From NCBI RefSeq assembly GCF_023656745.1, contig NZ_JAMOKO010000018.1, positions 1 through 41,409 on the forward strand: a DNA stretch of 41,409 nucleotides, given 5' to 3'. Below are positions 1-8,661 of the stretch, in pieces. The translations under genes and the position numbers were made by a program. The notes below the pieces were generated by a model. It was given only the letters and a program-made list of their open reading frames with translations. It was not told the DNA's origin and searched no databases. Every line of letters begins with the position of its first letter. Positions within the stretch are counted from its first letter, which is position 1. This DNA is from Collinsella sp. BG-O-102. Lineage in GTDB: Bacteria > Actinomycetota > Coriobacteriia > Coriobacteriales > Coriobacteriaceae.

Positions 1-55
1 GCCAGGCAAGCGTCGACTAAGCCATGCAGCGTGCGCGGGCTCTCCCGACGGGAAA

Positions 56-82
56 CGAAAAAGCCCGGTTTCAAACCGGGCT
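56..82 (-). terminator. Rho-independent terminator, leftward
   Basis: Inverted repeat agcccggtt/aaccgggct at 62-82. On the minus strand it is followed by TTTTCGTTT. It lies downstream of the tRNA cluster terminator and may be a second stop for the same leftward transcript, or belong to something off the left edge. Confidence 0.6.
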
Positions 83-122
83 CGAACGAACATGCCTATT
101 GACAATGGCTTTCTCATATTAG

Positions 123-152
123 AAAAAAGCCCCGAGGCAACGCCCCAGGGCT
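123..152 (-). terminator. Terminator of the tRNA-Ile-Ala-Ile cluster
   Basis: On the minus strand an 11-bp stem (AGCCCTGGGGC with GCCTCGGGGCT, including two G-U pairs) closes a 3-nt loop and runs into six Ts. It starts 14 bases after the last tRNA. Confidence 0.7.
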
Positions 153-166
153 CTTCACGGTTTTGA

Positions 167-243
167 TGGTGGACCTGACAAGATTCGAACTTGTGACCTC
201 CCGGTTATCAGCCGGACGCTCTAACCAACTGAGCTACAGGTCC
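167..243 (-). tRNA. tRNA-Ile (GAT), copy 2 in transcription order
   Basis: The minus strand gives a complete cloverleaf: acceptor GGACCTG with CAGGTCC, D-arm AGCTCAGTTGGTTAGAGC, anticodon GAT in the loop CTGATAA, T-loop TTCGAAT, discriminator A and an encoded CCA at 167-169. The 80 bases 167-246 are identical to 391-470, so this gene is an exact duplicate of the other tRNA-Ile, with tRNA-Ala between them. GAT reads AUC/AUU isoleucine codons. Confidence 0.96.
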
Positions 244-247
244 ATCA

Positions 248-323
248 TGGTGGAGGTTAGGGGGATCGAACCCCTGACCTCAGGCTTGCAAAGCCCGCGC
301 TCTCCCAGCTGAGCTAAACCCCC
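248..323 (-). tRNA. tRNA-Ala (TGC)
   Basis: Complete cloverleaf on the minus strand: acceptor GGGGGTT with AACCTCC (one G-U), D-arm TAGCTCAGCTGGGAGAGC, anticodon TGC in TTTGCAA, T-arm GGGGTTCGATCCCC, encoded CCA at 248-250. Ile(GAT) and Ala(TGC) are the classic 16S-23S spacer pair; here they form a free-standing cluster. Confidence 0.96.
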
Positions 324-334
324 ACGGAGACAGT

Positions 335-379
335 AATAAACACCCCAGCGGCGACTCGGCTCTCGCTGGGGTGTTTATT
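335..379. repeat. 16-bp perfect inverted repeat between tRNA genes
   Basis: Arms 335-350 (aataaacaccccagcg) and 364-379 are exact reverse complements around a 13-base loop. It sits between the first-transcribed tRNA-Ile and tRNA-Ala. On the minus strand it ends in TTTATT, so it could act as a leaky terminator or as an RNase III-type processing stem in the tRNA precursor. The sequence does not decide between these. Confidence 0.75.
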
Positions 380-390
380 GCGAAAGAAAG

Positions 391-467
391 TGGTGGACCT
401 GACAAGATTCGAACTTGTGACCTCCCGGTTATCAGCCGGACGCTCTAACCAACTGAGCTACAGGTCC
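391..467 (-). tRNA. tRNA-Ile (GAT), copy 1 in transcription order
   Basis: Identical to the tRNA-Ile at 167-243, including encoded CCA (391-393). It is first in the cluster and lies directly downstream of a good promoter. Identity extends only 3 bases beyond the 5' end, so the duplicated block is essentially the gene itself. Confidence 0.96.
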
Positions 468-481
468 ATCGCGCAAGGGAT

Positions 482-511
482 ATATTAGACGAGTCGTTAC
501 GCGCGCGTCAA
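482..511 (-). promoter_or_regulatory. Promoter of the tRNA-Ile-Ala-Ile cluster
   Basis: Minus strand: -35 TTGACG (506-511), 18-bp spacer, -10 TAATAT (482-487). Predicted start is near 475, a few bases before the mature tRNA-Ile 5' end at 467. Confidence 0.75.
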
Positions 512-538
512 CAACTTTTTTGAAAATCTTTGGAGGGT

Positions 539-674
539 GTGTCAGACGGCTGGGCGAGATGGGTTAGGTTTGCTGCTCGGGCAGTCCTGCGCAAGACGAA
601 GGCCACATTAAGTGGCCTTCTTTGCGTGCGGAACTCGCGACAAACCTAACCCATCTCGCCCAGCCGTCTGACAC
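539..674. repeat. Large inverted repeat (34-bp perfect arms) with inner hairpin
   Basis: Arms 539-572 and 641-674 are exact 34-base reverse complements. The 68-base interior holds a second perfect 9-bp hairpin (598-606 with 612-620, loop attaa) followed by ttt. There is no ORF of note. It lies between the tRNA promoter and the gyrA terminator. It could be a MITE-like non-coding element, a long-hairpin RNA or a transcription barrier; no target-site duplication is obvious. See findings. Confidence 0.85.
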
Positions 675-690
675 GGGGTTCCAAGCTTGT

Positions 691-724
691 CAAAAAAGCG
701 GTCGGCGCGCAGTGCGCCGACCGC
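691..724 (-). terminator. gyrA terminator
   Basis: 11-bp GC-rich stem (698-708 with 714-724, loop gcagt), followed on the minus strand by six Ts (692-697). It lies 41 bases beyond the gyrA stop codon. Confidence 0.9.
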
Positions 725-764
725 CGATATAAGGGGTTTGATGATTTTTACCAGTCAGGGCCTC

Positions 765-3506
765 TTACTCGTCGAGGAGATCCTCTGGCAGGTCGTTGCC
801 GTCGCCTAGGTCGACTGGGGCTTCTTCGGTGTCGGCTGCGACCTCGGCACCTTCGCCCTCGGGCTTCTCTTTGGCGGTCGTCATGCGGGCTACGGCGCAG
901 ATGCGGTCGCTGTCGTCGACGGTCATCATCTTGACGCCCTGGGTGGCGCGGCCAGTCTGGCTGATCTCGTCGGTCTTAACGCGAATGACCGTCGCGCCCT
1001 CCGTCACGATGAACAGCTCGTGCTGTGGGCCCACCGTCTTCATGGCCGCAAGGTTACCCTTACGCTCGGTCATTTGGATGGTGTAGACGCCCTGGCCGCC
1101 GCGATTCTGCTCCGGGTAGTCCGCGACCGGCGTGCGCTTGCCGTAGCCGCGCTCGGTGATGACGAACAGATCGCCGTTGCCGTTAGTGACTTCCATGCCC
1201 AGAACGCTCACGCCGTCCTTCATACCAATACCGCGAACGCCGCTGGTATCGCGGCCGGTGGCGCGCACCTGCTCCTCGGAGAACATGATCGCCTTGCCCG
1301 CGGTGGTGGCCAGGATAATCTTGTCGCCCTCGCGCACGCGACGCACGTTCAATAGTGCGTCGTCGTCGCGCAGGTTGATGGCAATGAGTCCATCGCGGCG
1401 GCTGCGGTCATACGCGCTCATCACGGTCTTCTTGACCATGCCGCTCTTGGTGGCAAACATCAGGTACTCGTCGGCGGGGAACTCGCGGCAGCTGATGACG
1501 CTCGCGATCTTCTCGCCGTCCTCGAAGGGCAGCAGGTTGACGATCGCAGTGCCGCGGGCCTGTCGCGTACCCACCGGCAGTTCGTGCACCTTCAGGCGAT
1601 AGACCTTGCCCTTGCTCGAGAAGAACAGCACGTACTCGTGCGTGGACGCAATAAACATCTCGTCGATAACGTCATCCTCTTTGAGGTTGACGCCCGACAC
1701 GCCCTTGCCACCGCGCTTCTGGGCACGGTAGGCAGCCACCGGGATACGCTTCACATAGCCGGTGTGGGTGATGGTCACGACCATGTCCTCGTCGGCGATG
1801 AGGTCCTCGACATCCAGATCCTTCTCAACCTGGCTGATCTCGGTGCGGCGCTTGTCGCCGAACTTCTTGGAGATCTCGCGCATCTCCTCCTTGATGACGC
1901 CCAAGATCTTCTCCTCATGCGCCAGCAGGTCCTCATAGTAGGCGATGGCGCGGCGCAGGCCGTCCAGCTCTTCCTGGATCTTGTCGCGCTCCAAGCCGGT
2001 CAGGCGGCGCAGCTTCATCTCGAGGATGGCCGTGGTCTGCTCGGGCGTAAAGCCAAAGCGCTCGATCAGGCGGCTGCTGGCCTCGGAGTCGGTCTGCGAG
2101 GAGCGGATAATGCTGATAACCTCGTCGATATGGTCGAGGGCCATCAGGTAGCCCTCGAGGATATGCGCCCGCGCCTGGGCCTTCTTGAGGTCAAAACGAG
2201 TGCGGCGGGTGACGACGTCGACCTGGTGGTCGATATAGTGCTGCAGCATCTCGCGCAGGCTCAGGCATTTGGGCACGCCGTTGACGAGCGCCAGGTTGTT
2301 GGCGCCAAAGGTCGTCTGCAACGAGGTGTACTTGTACAGATTGTTGAGCACGACCTGCGGGATAACACCCTTCTTGAGCTCGATAACCAGGCGGATGCCC
2401 TTCTGGTTGGACTCATCGCGCATGTCCGAGATGCCCTCGATGCGCTTGTCGTTGACGAGCTGGGCGATCTTCTCCTGCAGGGTGCCCTTGTTGACCATGT
2501 AGGGGATCTCGGTAAAGACCAGGCGGTTGCGGCCGGTCTTGGTAGACTCCACATGAGCCTTGGCGCGCACGGTGATGGAGCCGCGTCCGGTCTCGTAACT
2601 CTGTTTGATGCCGGCGCTGCCCATGATGATGGCGCCGGTGGGGAAGTCCGGACCGGGCATGATCTGCATGAGCTCGTCGACGGTGGCGTCGGGATTGTCG
2701 ATCAGGTAGCAGGTGGCCTCGATTGCCTCGGTGAGGTTGTGCGGGGCGATGTTGGTGGCCATGCCGACGGCGATGCCCTGGCTGCCGTTGACCAGCAGGT
2801 TGGGGAAGCGCGCGGGCAGTGCCACGGGCTCGGCGAGCGACTCGTCGTAGTTGGGCTGCCAGTCGACGGTATCCTTCTGCAGGTCACGTAGCAGCTCCAT
2901 GGCGGGCTTTGCCAGGCGGCTCTCGGTGTAACGCATGGCGGCGGCGCCATCGCCATCGATGTTGCCGAAGTTGCCGTGGCCGTCGATGAGCGGTGTGCGC
3001 ATGGAGAACCACTGCGCCAGGCGAACCATGGCCTCGTAGACCGCGAAGTCACCGTGCGGATGGTACTTACCGATAACTTCGCCGACCGTCCAGGCCGACT
3101 TCTTGTGTGGGCGGTTGGGGTAGATGCCGCTCTCGTTCATCGCGTACAGAATGCGGCGGTGGACCGGCTTTAGGCCGTCGCGCACGTCCGGCAGGGCGCG
3201 CGCCGTGATGACCGACATCGAATACTCGATGAACGACTGTTTCATCTCACGGCCGAACTCCGAAATCTGGAGCTGGCCGCCGTTTATATCCTCGCCGGCC
3301 GAGGCGCCACGGTCGACTTCGCCAAAACTCTCCTCGAGCTCGCCGTCGTCATCCTCTTCCTCGTCATCATCGACATCGGGGTTATAGGCGTCCGGGTCGC
3401 CGTCCTCGCCCTGCTCAGCACGGGCAAGCAGGCGCTTCAGATCGTCGGGCATGCCGGCATCGCCGGCCTCGTCCATACCCCCGTTATTGTTGATATCGTC
3501 TGCCAC
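765..3506 (-). CDS. gyrA: DNA gyrase subunit A
   Basis: Breakage-reunion subunit of gyrase, which works with GyrB to introduce negative supercoils (ATP-dependent, cytoplasmic). It is 913 aa, longer than the usual 800-880 because of an acidic N-terminal extension (residues 1 to about 75, with a run of D/E at 46-54) and an acidic tail. The core starts near residue 80. Catalytic tyrosine is Y193 in AAMRYTE; the GyrA box QKRGGKG at 596-602 marks it as gyrase rather than topoisomerase IV; beta-pinwheel repeats follow. The GTG start at 3506 is supported by AGGAGG 5 bases upstream. The gene is 11 bp downstream of gyrB, so they are co-transcribed. Odd: residue 154, equivalent to E. coli Ser83 in the quinolone-resistance region, is Phe (codon TTC at 3045-3047); E158 replaces Asp87, which is common in Gram-positives. 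Confidence 0.98.
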   Translation of the reverse strand: MADDINNNGGMDEAGDAGMPDDLKRLLARAEQGEDGDPDAYNPDVDDDEEEDDDGELEESFGEVDRGASAGEDINGGQLQISEFGREMKQSFIEYSMSVITARALPDVRDGLKPVHRRILYAMNESGIYPNRPHKKSAWTVGEVIGKYHPHGDFAVYEAMVRLAQWFSMRTPLIDGHGNFGNIDGDGAAAMRYTESRLAKPAMELLRDLQKDTVDWQPNYDESLAEPVALPARFPNLLVNGSQGIAVGMATNIAPHNLTEAIEATCYLIDNPDATVDELMQIMPGPDFPTGAIIMGSAGIKQSYETGRGSITVRAKAHVESTKTGRNRLVFTEIPYMVNKGTLQEKIAQLVNDKRIEGISDMRDESNQKGIRLVIELKKGVIPQVVLNNLYKYTSLQTTFGANNLALVNGVPKCLSLREMLQHYIDHQVDVVTRRTRFDLKKAQARAHILEGYLMALDHIDEVISIIRSSQTDSEASSRLIERFGFTPEQTTAILEMKLRRLTGLERDKIQEELDGLRRAIAYYEDLLAHEEKILGVIKEEMREISKKFGDKRRTEISQVEKDLDVEDLIADEDMVVTITHTGYVKRIPVAAYRAQKRGGKGVSGVNLKEDDVIDEMFIASTHEYVLFFSSKGKVYRLKVHELPVGTRQARGTAIVNLLPFEDGEKIASVISCREFPADEYLMFATKSGMVKKTVMSAYDRSRRDGLIAINLRDDDALLNVRRVREGDKIILATTAGKAIMFSEEQVRATGRDTSGVRGIGMKDGVSVLGMEVTNGNGDLFVITERGYGKRTPVADYPEQNRGGQGVYTIQMTERKGNLAAMKTVGPQHELFIVTEGATVIRVKTDEISQTGRATQGVKMMTVDDSDRICAVARMTTAKEKPEGEGAEVAADTEEAPVDLGDGNDLPEDLLDE

Positions 3507-3517
3507 GTTACCTCCTC

Positions 3518-5590
<2,073 letters not shown>

Positions 5591-5597
5591 TTATCGT

Positions 5598-5627
5598 AAA
5601 AAAATACCCTCGGGAACGAGGGTATTT
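5598..5627 (-). terminator. Terminator after dciA
   Basis: 11-bp perfect stem (5602-5612 with 5617-5627) with a 4-base loop, read leftward into a T run (5598-5604). It ends the dnaN-recF-dciA transcript ahead of gyrB. Confidence 0.85.
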
Positions 5628-5653
5628 GGCTCTACAAGGCCACCAGATGCGAT

Positions 5654-6217
5654 TTAAGGCTCTTTTTTGCTTTCTACGCCCTTGGCCCACTCGGCACTGG
5701 CTCTCATGGCATTCTCGAGGGCCTCGCGCAGTTTTTGGTCTTCGATGGGCGCCACTTGGCGCTCAATCTCGGTGCGCTCGGCCTCACTTAGGTCGGCGTG
5801 CGGGGCCGGCGGGCGCTCGGTCGTCGCCGGGCGCAGGCGCTGCTTGGCGGCGGGCGGCGTGTGACCCGGCGCGGTGGTTTTGAACACCAGGCCGTCCACA
5901 TGCGCACCGGCGCGCTCCATGCGCGCGCGGATGATCTCGCGCAACAGCGTCATTTCCTGCGTCCACGAGGGCGAATCGAGATATACCAGCAGCTCATTGG
6001 ACTCGGGCAGGTAGCGCAAGCCCGTCACATGCCGCCCCTCGCGCGTGCCCGAGCACACCGCGTTCCACGCGCGATAGACCGCGCGCGACTCCTCGGCAGC
6101 CTCCATCTGCGCGCGGCGCTCAGGTGTCGCGGCCGCCAGGATGCGCTGACGCTCTGCGTTCAAAAATCCACTGAAGGCAACCGTTTCGCTCTCGCGCTCG
6201 TAATTAGCACGTCTCAC
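5654..6217 (-). CDS. dciA: DciA-like (DUF721) protein, presumed helicase loader
   Basis: 187 aa. The middle third (about 45-115) has the DUF721/DciA pattern: W-N-A-V-C-S-G, then a strand-turn-strand segment LLVYLDSPSWTQEMTLLREI and GLVFKT. The rest is charged and Ala/Pro-rich and probably flexible. DciA is the ancestral loader or operator of the DnaB replicative helicase, and the recF-DUF721-gyrB order is typical of Actinobacteria. The GTG start at 6217 overlaps recF by 14 nt with AAGGTGGTGA upstream, indicating translational coupling. The family call rests on motif and position; a loader role is inferred from the family. Confidence 0.85.
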   Translation of the reverse strand: MRRANYERESETVAFSGFLNAERQRILAAATPERRAQMEAAEESRAVYRAWNAVCSGTREGRHVTGLRYLPESNELLVYLDSPSWTQEMTLLREIIRARMERAGAHVDGLVFKTTAPGHTPPAAKQRLRPATTERPPAPHADLSEAERTEIERQVAPIEDQKLREALENAMRASAEWAKGVESKKEP

Positions 6218-7310
6218 CCATGCTCACCACCTTGGCTCGATCAAGCAGGTCATCGGTAAAATACCCCAGGTTGGTCGTGGTTATGACCGTCTGGATATCA
6301 TCGCCGATCAGCCGCAAAAAAGCACCGCGGCGTTCGCCGTCGAGTTCGCTCATCACGTCGTCCAAAAGCAGCAACGGGGCGGTGCCCAGGACATCGCGAG
6401 CCACGGCCACCTCCGCCACCTTCCAGGCCAGAACCAACGTTCGCTGCTGACCTTGGCTGGCAAATGAACGGGCGGAGCGACCCGCCACGGTAAACTCAAT
6501 CTCATCGCGATGCGGTCCCACCAACGTCACGCCGCGGCGAATTTCCTCGTCGGCGTGCTCATCAAGGGCAGCCAGCATGCGCTCGTACGCCCAGCCCTTC
6601 AGCTCTTCGCGATCATCGACCTGGGGCAAATCCCCCAGCGTGGACGTATAGGTCACGTTGGCAGCCTCACCGGATGCCACTTGCCCGTAGGCAGTGTGCA
6701 CATGGCCCGCCAGCCGGTCGAGCAGGGCCAACCGGTGCACAAGCAGGGCCGAGCCCGCGCGGGCAATCGAATCGTTCCACGCGCCGAGCATCTCGCGACA
6801 GCACCAGGTCTCCTTAAGCAGGGCGTTACGCTGGGTCACGCAGCGCCCATAGGTGCTCGCAAGATCGGCATAGCGTGCGCTCAGTTGCATGCCAAAGTCA
6901 TCGAGGGCGGCGCGGCGCACACTGGCGCCTCTCTTAACCATGTCCAGATGGTCGGGGCAAAACAGTACGCTCGGCAGAGCCCCGCGCACACCGGCGGCAG
7001 AGCACCTCTTGCCGTTGCGGCTAAACGAGCGCTTACCGTCCTCCACGCTCAATCCCATATCAAGCACGCGGCCGTCGCCCTCGAGCCTCAGCTCGACCTT
7101 GCACGAGCCCACGCCGTCATGGACGAGCTCGGCTGCGGTCGGATGCCTAAACGAGGCGCCGCTCGTCAGCAGCTGCAGCGCCTCTATGAGATTGGTCTTT
7201 CCTGCCGCGTTGGGTCCCGCAAGTATCGTCACGCCCTCGTCCAGGGCAAGGCGATAGCTATCGAAGCTGCGGTAGTGCGCGACGGAAAGATCACGGGCGA
7301 ACATGGTCAT
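6204..7310 (-). CDS. recF: DNA replication and repair protein RecF
   Basis: SMC-like ABC ATPase that helps load RecA on gapped DNA. 368 aa, the normal length. Walker A GPNAAGKTN (32-40), signature region SFASQGQQRTLVLAWK, Walker B LLLLDDVMSELD. It follows dnaN by 9 bp and overlaps dciA. The ATG at 7310 lacks a clear ribosome site; a second ATG two codons later is equally possible. Translation probably depends on coupling to dnaN. Confidence 0.96.
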   Translation of the reverse strand: MTMFARDLSVAHYRSFDSYRLALDEGVTILAGPNAAGKTNLIEALQLLTSGASFRHPTAAELVHDGVGSCKVELRLEGDGRVLDMGLSVEDGKRSFSRNGKRCSAAGVRGALPSVLFCPDHLDMVKRGASVRRAALDDFGMQLSARYADLASTYGRCVTQRNALLKETWCCREMLGAWNDSIARAGSALLVHRLALLDRLAGHVHTAYGQVASGEAANVTYTSTLGDLPQVDDREELKGWAYERMLAALDEHADEEIRRGVTLVGPHRDEIEFTVAGRSARSFASQGQQRTLVLAWKVAEVAVARDVLGTAPLLLLDDVMSELDGERRGAFLRLIGDDIQTVITTTNLGYFTDDLLDRAKVVSMGETC

Positions 7311-7319
7311 GGCGCAGCG

Positions 7320-8423
7320 CTAGATGCGGACCGGCATGACCAGGTACAGGTAGTTGATCTTGTCGTAGGACTTGAAGATACCCGCCTGCGAGTAGCTCTT
7401 GAGCTCCAGCGTGATCTCCTTCTCCTTGGACAGGGCGTTGAGGCAGCCGAAGATGTAGTGGTAGTTGAAGGCGATGGTACCCGACTCGCCCTCGGCCTCG
7501 ACATCGATCGTCTCCTGCGCAAGGTCCTGGTCATTGGAAATGGAGGACAGGCCCATCTGCCCGTTCTCGACATCGATCTCGAACTTGACGGCGGGGTTGG
7601 CGCTCGCGATAACGGCCACGCGCTTGAGGGCGGCGTTAAAAGCGGCGACATCGATCTTGACGCTCGTCACGCACGAATCGGGGATGAGCTGCTTGTAGTT
7701 GGGATACATGCCCTCGATGCGGCGCGACACGTAGGTGGTGTTGCCGGCCTCGAAGACGACCTGGGTGTCGGTAGCCCCGATCATGATGGTCGCCTGGCTG
7801 GCCATGATGTTCAGCGCGTCGTTAAAGGCGTCAGCCGGAACGTTGAGCTCAAAGGAGCCCTCGAGGGTCGAGGTCTCGACCTGCGTATCGCACACGGCCA
7901 AGCGGAAGGAATCGGTCGCCACCAGGCGCACGGTATTGTTCTCGACCTTCATGTGCACGCCGCCCAGGATGGGGCGGGCCTTGTCGGTCGAGGTGACGCG
8001 CCACACGCGACCGACCATTTCGGACAAGATATCGGTCGGCAGCTCCACGGCGCTCTCGATGGCATAGGCCGGAAACTCGGGGAAGTCATTGGCATCGAGC
8101 GTGTTCAGCCTAAAAGAGCTCTTCTCGCAACCAATCAGCACCTGGCGCTCGGACAGCTCAAAGGTGACCGGGGCATCGGGGAGGGTCTTGGTGATATTGG
8201 AGAGCATCTTACAGGGGATAACCATCTCGCCCTCTTCTTCGACATGCGCCGCGATGCGATGACGGATCGAGATGGTGTAGTTAGAGGTCTGGAATTCCAA
8301 GATGCCGTCTTGGGCCTTGACGAGCACGCCCGACAGGATGGGAAGGGTGGATGCCGAAGCGACACCCTTCATAACGACGCCGATGGCTTGTGTAAGCGAG
8401 CTCTGGCTGACGGTGAACTTCAT
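7320..8423 (-). CDS. dnaN: DNA polymerase III beta subunit (sliding clamp)
   Basis: Ring-shaped clamp that tethers polymerase III and many partners to DNA. 367 aa with the three-fold clamp architecture; the N-terminus MKFTVSQSSLTQAI and C-terminus YLYLVMPVRI are characteristic. ATG at 8423 with AAAGGT about 8 bases upstream. It is first in the dnaN-recF-dciA unit and separated from dnaA by the oriC-like gap, so it probably has its own promoter within 8424-8520 as well as read-through from dnaA. Confidence 0.97.
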   Translation of the reverse strand: MKFTVSQSSLTQAIGVVMKGVASASTLPILSGVLVKAQDGILEFQTSNYTISIRHRIAAHVEEEGEMVIPCKMLSNITKTLPDAPVTFELSERQVLIGCEKSSFRLNTLDANDFPEFPAYAIESAVELPTDILSEMVGRVWRVTSTDKARPILGGVHMKVENNTVRLVATDSFRLAVCDTQVETSTLEGSFELNVPADAFNDALNIMASQATIMIGATDTQVVFEAGNTTYVSRRIEGMYPNYKQLIPDSCVTSVKIDVAAFNAALKRVAVIASANPAVKFEIDVENGQMGLSSISNDQDLAQETIDVEAEGESGTIAFNYHYIFGCLNALSKEKEITLELKSYSQAGIFKSYDKINYLYLVMPVRI

Positions 8424-8455
8424 CTTTTAATACCTTTCTATAGATATAAATATCT

Positions 8456-8470
8456 TAATAATAGTAATAG
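8456..8470 (+). other. DnaA-trio-like triplet repeat
   Basis: Five consecutive triplets TAA TAA TAG TAA TAG. Read 3' to 5' this is the (G/A)AT repeat described as the DnaA-trio of bacterial origins. It is followed after 12 bases by TGTTGATTA (8483-8491), a divergent DnaA-box-like site, and preceded by the AT-rich stretch. The match of motif, order and place is good, but such triplets can occur by chance in AT-rich DNA. Confidence 0.6.
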
Positions 8471-8635
8471 CACTGACGAAACTGTTGATTACTCCCAAAG
8501 ACGCAGGTCAGACCCAGAAAGAGAATCGACAGCAACCTGTGTGCAACAGGGGTGGTTTTCCACGTTCAAAACCTGCGCAAAACTTTTCATCATCGCGGGT
8601 TGGGTTTTAGACACCTTATGCCCGTGGTTTCGACA

Positions 8636-8647
8636 AGTTTTCAACAG
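8636..8647 (-). promoter_or_regulatory. Candidate DnaA box CTGTTGAAAACT (1)
   Basis: Minus strand CTGTTGAAAACT, containing TTTTCAACA on the plus strand (compare the classical TTATCCACA). It lies 15 bases from the dnaA stop, within the candidate oriC. Confidence 0.65.
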
Positions 8648-8661
8648 GTGTCTCTATTTCC

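Larger units (their letters stand above)
8424..8661. other. oriC: Candidate oriC (dnaA-dnaN intergenic region)
   Basis: 238 bp without a gene, between dnaA and dnaN. The dnaN-proximal part (8428-8475) is overwhelmingly A/T in an otherwise GC-rich neighbourhood, as expected of an unwinding element. Next to it lie a TAA/TAG triplet run and a box-like TGTTGATTA (8483-8491). Further toward dnaA are TTTTCCACG (8556-8564) and the 12-mer box at 8636-8647. Gene orientation diverges around this region (replication genes leftward, rpmH-parB rightward). The layout matches that of Bacillus subtilis oriC. Not shown: the actual replication start. Confidence 0.75.
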
